NCBI GenBank assembly: GCA_027943335.1
Contig: BSBK01002080.1
Span: 1,430,001-1,494,000 of the forward strand
Source: Chamaecyparis obtusa
Taxonomy: Eukaryota > Streptophyta > Pinopsida > Cupressales > Cupressaceae
Reading direction: 5' to 3'
DNA: 64,000 nt
Each line of letters opens with the position of its first letter. Within the stretch, counting starts at the first letter, position 1. The notes under the pieces were generated by a model that was not told the DNA's origin, made no database searches, and worked only from the letters and a program-made list of their open reading frames with translations. A program made the translations under genes and the position numbers. Shown here in pieces: positions 12,198 to 24,728 of this stretch.

Positions 12198-12640
12198 CTA
12201 GGATGGTTTATGGACCATATATTTTGATGGTGCAAGCTCTAAAGATGGAGTTGGTGCAAGAGTATTGTTAATTCCTCCTACTGGAAGGACATTTAAGTAT
12301 TCATTTATTACTTTAATATTTCCTTGTACAAACAATATTGCAAAGTTTGAAGCTCTGTTAATAGGACTAAGGTTGGTCTCAAGACATAAAATCAAAAACC
12401 TTAGAGTAATTGGAGATTCAAAATGTATAATATCTTAGATAACGTCCAAGTATGCATCAAAAAACAAAAGATTGAAGCAATACAGAAATGTTGTTTGAGA
12501 TGAGATAGAAAATTTTGATGCTTTTGTATTTGACAAGATGGACAAGGGTTAGAAAAAAATGGATGACCTATTGGAAAATATTTCTTTGAGGCCAAAGGAT
12601 ATTACATTTGCTGGAATATCCAAAATTGAGGTTCAATCCA
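12198..12640 (+). pseudogene. aRNase H (plant/archaeal type) of element E, located before RT
   Basis: IYFDGASSKDGVGARVLL supplies the first Asp, KFEALLIGLRLVSRH the Glu position (with the AEC of B changed), VIGDSKCIIS the second Asp and MDDLLENISLRP the last acidic position. This is the second, dual RNase H typical of Tat elements. Here it lies between protease and RT, as in B. There are stops within (for example after CIIS) and one extra after DKG. It would cleave RNA in RNA/DNA hybrids during reverse transcription. Confidence 0.78.
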
Positions 12641-12954
12641 GACCTTCTATAGCAGATAATATTGAAAACTGGTAGGTTTTTGAAGACGATCTAGACATTT
12701 TAAGATTTCTACATTATGAAACAAATTTTGAAGATAATGAAATAAATTTTAGTGGGTATGTGGAAACTTTAGGTAATAAGGATACCATTTTGGGAAAATA
12801 AGTGTTGCAACTAAAGTCAAATAGAGTCTCAAAGGGTTTGGTTGTGCTTGAAAGAGCATTTGATAATAATGCCAACTCTTTTTTAGCAAAGACTATGAAT
12901 AAGCCATGAGATTCAAAAGAAATAAACTTAGGGACAACTGGAGCCCCTAAAAAT

Positions 12955-13920
12955 GTGTACATTAGGAGGAAATTATCTCCTAAAATAAGAAAGTCTTTGG
13001 TTGATCTTCCTAGGAAATATAGGCATATTTTTGCATGGTCTTATGATGACTTAAAAGCCTATAGGGAAGATCTATTTCAACATGAAATTACTTTAAAGGA
13101 GGATACAAAGCCCTTTAGACAAAAGTTGAGACCTGTAAACCCTACCTTGGCACTAGAAATGTAGGAAGAGTTGAAGAAAATGAGGGATGTAGGAATCATA
13201 AAACCTATCAGACATTCAACATTGGTTTCCAACTCAGTCCCGATAAGGAAAAAGAATGGAGACATTAGGCTCTATGTAGACTTCAGAAATCTGAATATGA
13301 ATTCATTAAAGGATAATTATGGTTTACCAAACATGGAAGCCATGCTATATAGAGTTACTGGGTCTGAGCTGATGTCTATGATGGATGGGTTTTTAGGGTA
13401 TAATCAAGTTGTTGTCAAAGACTTTGAACAATTCAAGACTACATTCACTACTCCATGGGGTGCATATGTATATGTTAGGATGCCTTTTGGTCTAACTAAT
13501 GTTGGGACTACTTTTCAAAGAGCCATGGATGTAGCATTTGCAAATTTCATAAACAAGTTTATTGTAGTTTACCAAGATGATCTCACATCATATTCAACAA
13601 AAGAGGATCAACATTGTCGCCATCTTGAGAAAATTTTGGCAAGAGCTTTAGATTATGGGGTTTCCCTTAACCCAAAGAAATGTGCATTTGAGGTAGCAAA
13701 AGGTAAGATTTTGGAACACATTGTGTCCAAGGCTAGAGTCATAATTGACCCTAAAAGGGTAATTTTAATTGATAAACTACCACTACCAAGAAATGTCAAG
13801 GGAATTCAATCTTTCTTTGGTCAAATAAACTTTTCTAGAAGGTTCATCACAAATTTTGTTGAGACTAGTGTCCCTATCTCCAAGATGTTGAGAAAAGGGT
13901 GCAAAGGTGAAATGGAATGA
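12955..13920 (+). pseudogene. Reverse transcriptase of element E
   Basis: Begins near RKLSPKIRKSLVDLPRKYRH and the entry region YREDLFQHEITLKEDTKPFR. A TAG at 13162-13164 separates it from the palm: NSVPIRKKNGDIRLYVDFRN, MMDGFLGYNQ, MPFGLTNVGTTFQ and the active site VVYQDDLTSYS (YQDD, also present in B). The connection continues through LNPKKCAF and LPRNVKGIQSFFGQINF. A frameshift follows KMLRKG at about 13905. RT copies the element RNA into cDNA in virus-like particles. Confidence 0.9.
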
Positions 13921-16900
13921 AGAAGCTAGGAGGGCTTTCTATGAAATCAACCAAGCAATTAAGAATGCACCTATGTTGAGGACACCAGATTATAGTAAAC
14001 CCCTTTAAATATTTTCTTTTTCTTCCTATCACACCATTATTGTAGTATTGTTACAAAAGAATTCAAAAGGTTTTGTTGGTGGTTCCCTTTGATCCACACC
14101 TTGTATATTTATACTTTGATGGATAACTTTAATTATACTTTGACTCTATCACCACTCCAAAGTCTACAAGGAAGAGGTCCAATTAACAAGGATCAACAAT
14201 GAGATCCTCCTAAACTTTGAGCCTTAATGCTCAGGTGGGTGTAACCTTGACTCACTTCTCCAAAGGAGTCTCAAAACAATATACAACTATGTCCTTTACT
14301 AACTAACTGAAAGATATTATCATTTAAATTTGAGTGTGTGTGGTTGACAATAATGAAATGCCTCCAGAGGATGGACCAGTGCCTTAACCTAGGGCAAAGA
14401 GTCACCCAATTACATACATCAACTGAAGATCTTAAATTAAACACTCTTGGCCTTAGGATAAGTGCTTTTCCTATTACCCCTCTCCCTCAAACACTAGGAC
14501 ATCAAATTCTTATTTGGTTGTAAACTCACTGAATTCACCTAGAAGACTTTAATCCTAACTTTGTTAGGAACTCAGAGATGACTTCACAATACTCTTTGTT
14601 TACCATATGCTAATACACTTTGTGACACTAACATATATGAGCTCAGAACCAAAACAAGAAGACATACACAAATGTAAGATTGGAACTCAATAGAATTCTC
14701 ATTAACATATTCAGGATCAATATACAATCAAAGCAACACAAAGATAGGAAAAAGACCCAAAATCTAGCTCCTCTTTCCTCAAATATTCATACAATCACAA
14801 CCACTGGAACTGACTGAAATTCAAAATAGAACCTCAAGACCAAACCCTTACTCTATCAAAAAACTAACTACTTATACCCCTAGTCACCTTGGAATCCTCA
14901 AAGAGGATGCATCAAGCTTTAGGTGACTAGGGTTAGGGTTTCACCTACCCAACCAATCAAAATACAACAAAAGTTATTATAGGGGAAGAAACACATGCAA
15001 CCCAGAGAAAATGAATATCAGACAGATCTACCATCATCAAAATCTATGAGAATAGTACAAAACACCAAGGAATTGCCATGAAAACTAGTCAAATCAGCCA
15101 CCTGCAAGCACACCTCGAGCACAAAACCATACTCCTCCTGGTACAAAAACATCATGCCACTGACCACAAAGACCCCTAGATCAGTCGGCAACAACCAATG
15201 CCACCAAACCAATCGAAATCAGTTGCTAGAACCATAGATTTTGGTACTTCCTGTCGCTAGAAACCCTCTGCAAATTTGAATTTGAAATACAATGGTCATT
15301 TCCAAGTGCCAGTAACAAATCGGTGGTCAACATTTAAATTTGGATCAACTTTAAGTCTTGACCATTAGATCTTTCCTTTTCACGAGCTTTATGATTTATC
15401 TTTTAAAAAGACCCCAGTCAAATTTAGCAAACTGGTGACCGAAGACCTTTTTCCAGTTTGCAGAATACTTTATCTCTCCGACATTTAGTTTAGGGGTTAC
15501 GCAAACACTTGTTCACTAAATTGCCAATTAATTTGGAGCACCACCACTTTTCTTCATGAATGAGAAAAGCCCTTTGAATTTTTTCAGGCTGCTAAACTCT
15601 TTTATCTAGACTGCTACACCTTAGACCCCCACCTGGGCCCGCTTTATGCCACTTGTCACTATGTTATTCACTGCACCTACTCGGTCATCACTGACACAAG
15701 ACCCACCTTTTAGAAACCCTTGAATCAGATGGTGGGCATAAGATCTCATGGCTCTGACACATCCCATGAGAACTTATGCCAACTATAGATTTAGTCCCTA
15801 TCACTCATCTCTTTGACAATGGCCCCACTATGCCATCTAACTGTGACCCACCTTGGACCCTTCTGACAAATCCCTGTCATCATCCACATCAACCAATGAG
15901 ATACTTCCAAATCAAGTACACATAGTAGTGGACCTGCCTTACTTTATCACTTCTAAAAAAAGGTGAAATCGACAGCCAGTGTAAGATCTCATACCTCTAA
16001 CACATCCCATGAGAACTTACGCATGTCGTTGATCCACTGCAAGTGTCAAGACCCTCTTACAAGCTAGAAACTAGGTCCCATTGATAACTACCAACACATT
16101 ATATTATGGATCAATCAAAAACCACCAACTATGCCTACGTGTTATTTTGGACCTACCTTTATCTCTGACATGAACACCTAGAGGATCGAATGGATGTCGC
16201 GTGATCTCAAGGGCTCAAAAGATTCTATGACATCATGCACCCACAATAGATTTGGAATATGTTGCCGATGATGTAAAGCCCGACCCTACCATGCCACATA
16301 GGATACCTTGATGAATGAGAGACCACCATGTTGCAAAATCTAGCAAGCAGATGAACCACTTTTTCTTCATTCACGGGACATTCTAACAACCCTACCACTT
16401 CATTGATTCTTGCGGCCAATAGGGAACTGCCATGTGTGCTTACCTGGCAGTGGACCTGCCATTTTGAAGCACTGTAACCGTGGAAGAATCAATGGCCATC
16501 TCATAATCTCAAGCCTCTGACACAGTCTATGAGAAGATGTGCCCATTATTGGATTGAGATGGTGTTAGAGAGACTAGGCCTAGGAAATAATAAAGGTTGA
16601 AACTATAGGAAAGAATCCAGCATAGGGACTTAGGACTTAGGAAAAATTAAAGGGGACCCTGTTTGACATAAAAACCTAACCGCAAAACAACATAAATGGT
16701 CATTTTAATTAACACATGTGGATTTAAGGATTTAAGTCACCAAAAAAGTAACGATGAAAAAGAACAGGGCTAGGGCATTTTTGAATTTTTTCACCCAACG
16801 GCTAGTTTGTTGAAAATTTGACAAGGGTTTCAGGGCCAGAGACCAGGAAAGAAACTCCGGAGACCAGGGGAAGACCTACACAACCATGAAAAATTTTCAA

Positions 16901-17216
16901 GGTGCCAATAGGTTTTCAGTAGCCTATATCCTTCTTCAAAAAATCCTAACAAGCAACTGAATTAAAGTATGACATAAATAAAAAGTAGGCGTATGCATTG
17001 GTAAAGGCTATTAAAACTTTTAGGTGTTACCTAGTCAGAGAAACCATAGTTGTTTATGTTCCTAATGCTTCTGTGAAGGACATCTTAGTACAATAGGAGG
17101 TTTCAAGAAGAAGATGTAGATGGATCAACATGATCCAAGAGCTCAAAATTGACATCCAAATCACAAAACTAGTTAGAGGACTAGGATTATCCAAACTCAT
17201 GGCCTAAAGAAATTTA
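13921..17216 (+). pseudogene. Gypsy RNase H of element E, split by a solo LTR
   Basis: The 5' part (13921-14073) includes APMLRTPDYSKPL and IIVVLLQKNSKGF; the 3' part resumes at 16911 and includes YALVKAIKTFRCYLV and CRWINMIQELKIDIQITKLV, then LGLSKLMA. B shows the uninterrupted order. The positions that are normally catalytic Asp in gypsy RNase H read VVYVPNASVKDIL and FSFSSYHT here, and nearly the same in B, so the loss predates both copies. Confidence 0.8.
14074..16910. mobile_element. Solo LTR, 2837 bp, unclassified family, inserted in E's RNase H
   Basis: Flanked by the perfect duplication ggttt (14069-14073 and 16911-16915); begins TGTTGGTGGTTCC and ends GGTGCCAATA (CA to TA). B has an uninterrupted sequence at the equivalent point. 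No coding frame of note. It contains hairpins: 15735-15780 (17-bp arms with one mismatch, GGCATAAG.TCTCATGG) and 15981-16020 (12-bp arms, same core). The hairpin style recalls the LTRs of element C, so this could be a distant relative, probably also in minus orientation; that link is inference. Confidence 0.85.
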
Positions 17217-17439
17217 GATGTTGATGATATTAACACGCTTGAAGAAGAATAGAGGCCATACATATGTAATTTAGTCTTTTGTGATTGGTACAGGGATATT
17301 GTTGGATACTTGCAAAAGATGATTCTTCCTCCTAATATGGATGATAACAGGAAAAGACTTGTAAAATTATATGTTGTAAAGTATGTCATCTCTAAAGGAG
17401 AATTATGGTGGAGAAGTAATGAAGGTGTCTTGCTCAAGT

Positions 17440-18516
17440 GTGTTGATCATCAAAAGGCTGAAGACCTATTATAATAAATGCATGGCTAAGACAACTACTC
17501 ATAAAATGTTAAGGTCTAGTTTCTAGTGGCCAACTATTTTCAAAGATACATATTTATTTGTTAAAAGGTGTGATTCTTGCCAAATATTTGTAGGAAAATT
17601 GAAATTCAATGGAAACTTACCCTTAAAGCTTGTAATAGTTATGGCCCCTTTTCAGAAGTGGGGTATGGATTTCATTGGAGATATCCAAAACAAATCAAGT
17701 GGGGGTCACTCATGGATTCTAGTGGCAATGAACTATTTCACTAAGTGGGTGGAAGTAATTCCCACTAGGAGATCTACTAGTAAAGTGGTGATTTATTTCA
17801 TGATGCAGAATATTTTAATAAGGTTTGGATGCCCTCGGGTTATAGTAGTTGATAATGCTATGTGTTTTAGGTGTGAATAATTTAACATTTTCTATCAGCA
17901 ATATGGGATTGAGGTCTCATACTCATCTCCTTATCACCCCAAAGGTAATGGTTAGGTAGAATCAAATAACAAGAGCCTGATAAAGATTTTGAAAAGAGTC
18001 CTTGATAAGAAAAAAAGAGCATGGGGCTCAAAATTACAGCAATCCTTATGGGTTAATAAAGTGATAGTAAAAAAGGTAATTTGTTGTGCTCCTTTTTATT
18101 TGGTGTATGGAATTCATGCCAGGTTACCACAAAATAATTTTCTGCAAATCTATAGATTCATCTAGATGTATGATGATGATTTGGATAATGAGATTAAAAT
18201 CAGGTTGGAAGATTTGATACAATTGGATGAATCAAGAAGGGAGGCTCATAACAAAAACATCAAGTTATAGCTCTAGTATAAGAATTTTTATGATAGAAGG
18301 ACCACAATCAAAAGTTTTGATACTGGTGATTCGGTCTTAATGTGGAATTTTAAGTTAGAAGACAAAGGAAAACATGGAAATTTTGACCCAATTTGGTTGG
18401 GGCCATATCTCATTGATGCTAAGTGGGGATCTTATTCTTATATTGTGAAATATTTGGTTTGAAACATCTTGGAATTTCCAGTTTATGGACAATTTTTGAA
18501 GTTGTACTTCTCCTAA
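17440..18516 (+). pseudogene. Integrase of element E
   Basis: After a degraded zinc-finger region (17440-17600) the core is readable: QKWGMDFIGDIQNKSSGGHSW with the first Asp, RFGCPRVIVVDNAMCF with the second, and the Glu in VESNNKSLIKILKR after a TAG. The C-terminal GPY-type module follows (DKGKHGNFDPIWLGPYLID) and the frame ends YFS then TAA at 18514-18516. The 162 bp to the LTR holds no ORF and no clear purine tract. Confidence 0.88.
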
Positions 18517-19386
18517 GGTACTCTTATTATCCATGAATAGTAAGTTAGTTTCATTTTAGTGGTGTGTTTCTTTCCAGTTATGTGTGTAGGTTAGTTTTTC
18601 AATAGATGGTCTACTTGACCCAAATATTTTGAATCCTTCTCATGCCTGCAAGAGACACACATCTGTAGTTAGAGCCACTATTAGTACTGCTTATATTTCT
18701 AGCATAAGACTATGTGTTTTAAATTTTGATAATTTACCAAAGGAGTTTGTTGTCTAGTTATGGCCGCCTTTTAGATTTGTGTCCATGTCCTTAGTTTACA
18801 AAGGAATTAATTTTTATGTTCCTAAAACCCTAGGTGGAGCCTCATTAAAAATAACCCTAAGCTTTTGGTTTGAAGAATAAACCCTAAGTCATTCATAATT
18901 CTCTAATTGATCATTACCTTTTTAGCCACTTAAGTTCTTCATTAAATCATGTATTTTATTTCATCATCAAATGGGGACAAAGTATTTCAAAAATTTGATT
19001 TACCTAGTAAAGCTTTTAATTTTTCCCAAAGTCTCTAAGGTCATTTTCTCCTAAGTCCCTACAATTTATCAAAAATTTTAAACACCTTCTTGATCTAACG
19101 GTCAGCTTAATCCCGCAATGAAGAGATGATTGAAGTTTACCAATTGCAAGATCACACCAGTCATTAGATGCTTCAGTAATGAAAAGATCAAAGCAAGTGG
19201 GACCATCCTTTAGGGTTTTTATAGCAACCAACCAATCAAGATAATCTAACAGTGTGTATTTACTGGGCCCAGTTATAAAGAAATTAAAGTATCTTCAGCT
19301 ATATTTTAATCTAATCATCGACATAATCCCACAATGAAAAGATAACCAAGGATTACATATTAAAGGATCGCAACAACCGTTAGATT

Positions 19387-19715
19387 TGTTACAAGTAGTG
19401 GTTGCCATTGTACCTAGAGATTGACCTATTAATGCCTGATACAACCACTAGACTTATAGAAGACACAGGAGGTGGTTAATCCATGTCATGAATCTCGAGG
19501 GGAGCACTGACCATTTTTCCAACAATCTCCCCCTCAGCATTACCTGAAGGTATTCAAACTTGTGACCAAGCTCTGATACCACTTATTAAAAGTAGTGATT
19601 GTAGAAAAGGATCGACATGTTAATGCCTGATACAACCAATAGACTTATAGAAGACACATGAGGTGATTAATCCATGTCACAAATCCTGAGGGGAGCGCTG
19701 ACCATTTTTCCAAGA
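19387..19715 (-). mobile_element. TRIM/SMART miniature LTR element, copy 2
   Basis: 329 bp in reverse orientation, same family as 6851-7185 and 32165-32499. Plus strand shows TGTTACAAGTAGTGG at the left, the purine tract as ATCTCCCCCTCAGC and the primer site as GCTCTGATACCACTT (an intact TGGTATCAGAGC on the minus strand), then ...CCATTTTTCCAAGA at the right. Flanks agatt and agatc fit a 5-bp duplication with one change. Confidence 0.9.
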
Positions 19716-20490
19716 AGATCTTTTAGTTGGCAAAGGATGGCATTAGTAGGGCCAAGAGATAAAGCTTCATAAAGGTTCTAACTTGTCTTTCTTCATCAGA
19801 TAGTTATCTCAATTCCTTAATGAAAAGGTGAGGAAAGATTAGTGATCGCGGGATCATGCCTACCGTCTGATCATCCAGGGTAATATAAAGTAAGTTAGTG
19901 GGGTCAAATCATAATAAAATAAAGATGATTGTTGGATGATCTTGATCTAATGGTGATCAAGAAATCTAAATGATAAGTGGGTCCGAAAGGATATAGTTTT
20001 GATCACTATCAGATCTATTTTTATCGGACAAAAGGCATGAAGCCTCATGGAAAGTTGATCGCTAAATAGTGATCACAGGCTTGTGAAAACATTCTGATAT
20101 ATTTTAAGTGAAGATTGAAGTTTTTGTTTTAAACTTGCTCTATTTTGTGCCAAATATTTCATGCTTGTCAGACTATAGAATTTAAAATTTTCAAAGAGTT
20201 ATGGCAAGAATGTGTGGCATGGTTGTCAAGAATTAATGATTTTTGAATACGCAGTATATCTCTCAAGTGTTTCAATTTTAGAAATAAAGCTACAGAATTT
20301 GTGAAATACTTTGGCAGAGTGAAATTGCATAGCGACTGATAGTTTTTGAGAATTGGATAACTAGTGAGTGCTTCTATGAACTATATTGTCTTTGCTATTG
20401 TTTGTCTGCAAATTCTATCATAAGGGTTTGGGAGAAGATTTCAGTGTGTTCTTGGTTTACACGTTCTTGATAAAAACCCTAGTTTCAAAT

Positions 20491-23400
20491 AATAGCACTG
20501 AGGAGAGAATTTAAAGAGAAAGTAGAATATCATGAGAGGGTTGTGTATGATGACCTCCTAGAATAACTTGACCACTCAACTAATGATGCATCTAGGATAA
20601 AAGAGCTAGTTCCCAAAAACCCTAGGCTTAGGGTTACAGATGCTCTATATGACAAATAGAATTATATGACACATGCTAATATTGAGGTCTCTATTCTGGT
20701 GTTGTTTAAAGTTGGTTTTGGATAGAGGCATGCCTTTGCACCCAATAGTAATGTTTGGTAATTTGACATTGGAAAACTTGTTGTTCCAAATGTTTTCATG
20801 GATGTTGATATTCTACTTCAAGTTACACAAAATTATGATCATGTAGAAAGGGTTGTTAGGGATATAAATGGAAACCCTCCAATTATTATTTTAGCTAAGA
20901 AATAAGAGAAGTGTTTAGATTAAGTGAGCCAGCTAGTGACCTACAAAAGATAGATTTTGATGAGCTAAAACATGTCTGCAATGCACTAAGCGATTATCTC
21001 AGGAATGGTCCTTTGAAGGAATTTTTTAATAAGGTTGGAGGTTTGATTGTAGTGGGACCTAATACACAAGATCCCATCAAATTTGATTATTTCAATCTAA
21101 AATTAAAGCAAATGTACTGGTCATTATGTCAAATTTTTGGTGAAGAATCTCAAGAGATGTCAGTTCATTACATGTTTATGATGGCACAGATCTTGCACCC
21201 TTACCTAGCAGTCACTTTTGACTTTGCTTCCTATTTGGCTGAATTGATACATGATGGACTGATAGGAATTTAGAGAGCCAAAGTTGATAGACCTTTTGGT
21301 TGGTATTCCCTAATGATGTACATGTTCCCGTACAAGGGTGAAATTATTTTGAAAAATAAATGTACCTAATGAAGGAGAACGACGGTGAAGAAATGTTGGT
21401 CCAATTATGGAATTTAAACATGACTTGGGGTAGAAATTAAGCTAGTTTTGTAGCTTTTGATAGATGTTTTGCATCAAAGCTTAGGGCCTTATTATTCTCA
21501 AAAAACCCTAGAGTCCCAAGAATCCTATTGGATTTTATTAGACCAAAGTAGTATGCTACTGATATCAAGATTGTGCACAATTGGGTTGATATTATCTTAT
21601 ATCCTATGTCTAATATTTTTAGATTGTATGGCTTTGGGGGGAGTACTTTTATACTACCATATCAAGTTCCTATGAAGATTTGAATAGCATAAATTTTGAG
21701 GCAAATTGGAGGTTTGCAGGATGATGCCCTCACAAGAAGAGGAAGAGGAACAATTTTTCCAATAGTCACTATAGGTCACCAATTTGTGATTACAAAGGGT
21801 GGTTGGTCACACATGGATAAATTTTTGGAACCATACCGCATGGCTAGTTTAGTAGCTAGGCCTATAGACTCGGAGGGGTTTTACAATGACATGTTCAAAA
21901 AGAGAACCAGATGTGCTTCCATGGACCATGTTTTCAATTTCCCTAAAGATGTTATGAGAAATATTTTTGATTTATAGAAATAGGAAATTAGGAAAGAGAA
22001 GTTGCTAGTTTATAAAAAGACACTAGATTTTGTCCATCACTTTGTAAGGGATTATGATCCCTTGAAATATTTCAAACCATTTCAAAAGAAGGTGGAAGAT
22101 CTTATGAGCCACTTTAATGGTATAATGCAAACCCTAAATGAAAAGAAGGACATGGTGATGCAGACAGAGCTAGAGAGGGATAAATTTGTCCTAAGTACGC
22201 CATCATTTGCCAAGATGGTGCCTCCATGCAAATATATTTTATAGAAAAGAACTAGACATAGTGTGGTGGTTCCAGGCCCAAGTGTACAATAAAAGAGTCA
22301 AAGGGAATAAGTTATCCCTTCTTATTCTAGAAGAATAGAAGTGCAAAAAGTAATAGGGGATTCTCCTATATCACCACAGAATAGTCCTATAGATATTGAC
22401 TCTAATTACCCACCTCCCCAAAAGAGATAGAGGATAGAAAAAAGACCACAACATAGTGAGGAAGCTTATTCTCACACTCAATCACCACTTAACCTTGTTC
22501 ATCAACAGGAGGTGATAGAGTAGTTGCAAAGAATGGGGAGCCTAGGTCAAATTTCCATGACCTATGAGGAAATCAATGAAGGAGTCCCTGAGACTCCCAA
22601 AGATGCAGAATTGGATTTGAATATTGGGGAGTTGGCTGGAAAGGAATTAGACCCCATCACTAAGAAATCTTGTGATGAATTTCTTACAAATGATGCCTTT
22701 GTTAGGCCTAGGGCTTTTATGCAATTTTTGTGGGAACTCATATAAGTCAGTTCAAGGAAACCTCTGAAAAGAGACAGGAGGAGACTCCACAAAAAGACCT
22801 TTCTATCATTAAGGATAAGGTAAGAAGGAGATGATGGAGAGATTTGGAAAAGTTACTCCAGAACAGGGTAGAGAGCTAGTAAGAAATGTAAGGGTACTCA
22901 TCCTCCCTGAATGGGATATTTCTGATGCAATTGTCCTAAATATTGTTAGGAAGCATATCACACTAGTGCATAAGACCAAAGAAGAGCTAGAGTAGGCTAT
23001 TAAAGGTGTCACTTTTAGTGATGACCACCAAGATTTGGTAATGTGATCTTTGAGAAAGGATGAAGGAAACAAGGGGAAACAAATTGCCAGGAGTGTTCTC
23101 TCTAGCAGTCTCCTAGTGACAAGAGTCAATGAAATGTCATTGGTTGAAGCTTTAGGAATGGCCCTAGAAACTACTAAGTTAGTATGAAGGTAGCAGAGAG
23201 GGAAGCTAAAGATAAGGAGGAGCTGACATTAAAACTTGATACAATTTTGAAAGCATATGGTGAAATGAAAAAGGACATCAGTGAGAAGGATATAATAATA
23301 ACATAATTAAGGAGGTACTTGGGAGAATAAGGTCAAATGCAGGTGCCAATACAATTACAAATTGCTTCCTCCCCTACCATACCTCCTTCATCTAGTCCTA

Positions 23401-24258
23401 TCATTGAAGACCATCCTTCCCCTCTACCTCCATTTACTCATGAAGAGTTGTTGATTGAGAGAGAAATGCTAGAAGATACTAGAAGGGCCCTTATTGACAA
23501 GGACAAAAGAACAAAAAGTGAGAGACAATTATTTAATGAAGGAAAGTTAGAAGTCCATATGAAATGTGAGGACAAATTAAGAGATATAACTTTGTAGTTT
23601 GCTAAGGGCATTGATCCAAATGGGATTTACCAGACTGGGGAAGAATTGATAAAAAAAATTGAATTCTTTTAAGGAGGAATTTGCCACTGTGGAACCAATT
23701 TTGGATAGGTGGATTTCCTGAAAGGAATGCATGAAATTCTTTTATTCTTTTAATAAGGCTCAACAGGTTGTTGATGAACAAATAAAAAACACTCACAAGT
23801 TAGTTAAAATCTTGTTTGAGTTTGTAGTCAAGAGGGAAAATGTGAAAGGAAAGGCATAAGTTTTGAGGGGAAGATATTATCAAGACTATTTTCAAGTGTT
23901 TACCAATCTTTTAAAAAACAATGGAGAAATAAAAGACAAAAAGGTAAGACTAGGACAACTAGATGATGAGTTTTCAATCAGAGTAAGTAGCATTTTGAAT
24001 GTAGATAGAAACATCTCTTTTGTCCAAACAGTTGAAGTTTTGGAGAGTGTTAGGGTACACTTTGGGTCCCTTAATAAAGAAGTTCAACAGGTAAATGTTG
24101 ATTGGAATGTCTTGGTAGAGAAGAGAGATGAGATGATTGCTTTTGAATGGCCCAGTGAAGAAATATACAAGTCTTGGGAATATACAAACTCTTTGAAAGA
24201 AACAAAGATAAAACAAACACCCATTGAAACTACAAGTGGCACTTCCCCAACTCCTTAA
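20491..24258 (+). pseudogene. U3-embedded ORF of element E, 3' LTR copy (about 1250 codons, function unknown)
   Basis: A degraded but readable frame: LRREFKEKVEYHERVVYDDLL near the start (no clean ATG; an ATA lies where a start could have been), ASRIKELVPKNPRLRVTDAL, FRLSEPASDLQKIDFDELK (20911 on), MMAQILHPYLAVTFDFASYL, FASKLRALLFSKNPRVPRILL, GRGTIFPIVTIGHQFVITKG, LQRMGSLGQISMTYEEIN, YYQDYFQVFTNLLKNNGEIK, ending GTSPTP then TAA at 24256-24258. Several frameshifts and about 20 stops interrupt it. It lies downstream of pol but inside the LTR, before the TATA box, so it would ride at the 3' end of the genomic RNA. No motif of gag, pol or envelope is recognised, and no signal peptide is evident. 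Confidence 0.72.
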
Positions 24259-24596
24259 AAAAAGAAAACTATAGGGAGAATTTTGTATGGAAGATTAAGG
24301 ACAAAGGAAATACTTGGCGGAGATAGAACTATTTTTGGAAACTGTTGTAGAAGCTTGGTGCACAAATCAGTGCAAAATTTTGCAAAGTGCAACAGAACAG
24401 CTATTTTGTACTTACTAATTTTTGTCTCATATGATGCAACTTTTTGTTTTTTCCTAAATGATCTGTAGCTCCTTTGCAATCCTTATTTTTCATAAAAGGA
24501 TTTCCAGGATCATTTAGAGGGATCAAAACTCGAATACTTTTTTCTTGTAAGTTTTGAGTCTAGGGTATAGCAGATTGTATTAGGTTATGTTGTTAT

Positions 24597-24728
24597 GGTA
24601 TTGGCTAAATCATAAACTAAAACATAAAACATATAAGGGAAGTTTCAAAAAAAATTTAAAAAAGACTAAGTGTCCCCTTTGGTAAGAAATACGTTTTAGT
24701 TTAGGATTTAGACGTTGCCATGTTTTTA
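24597..24728. mobile_element. MITE-like insert in E's 3' LTR
   Basis: About 130 bp absent from E's 5' LTR (compare 7595-7610). The ends share an inverted core: CTAAATCATAAACTAAAAC at the left and GTTTTAGTTTAGGATTTAG at the right. A short duplication of TAT or TTAT is possible. Non-coding; superfamily not assigned. Confidence 0.6.

Noticed and set aside
14338..16419. Short ORFs within the 14074-16910 insert as genes
   Set aside because: Random frames of about 60 codons in a solo LTR; no conservation can be shown.
18517..18678. Envelope-like ORF between pol and 3' LTR in E or B
   Set aside because: The spacers are only about 150-160 bp and hold no open frame; the long ORF of E begins inside the LTR.
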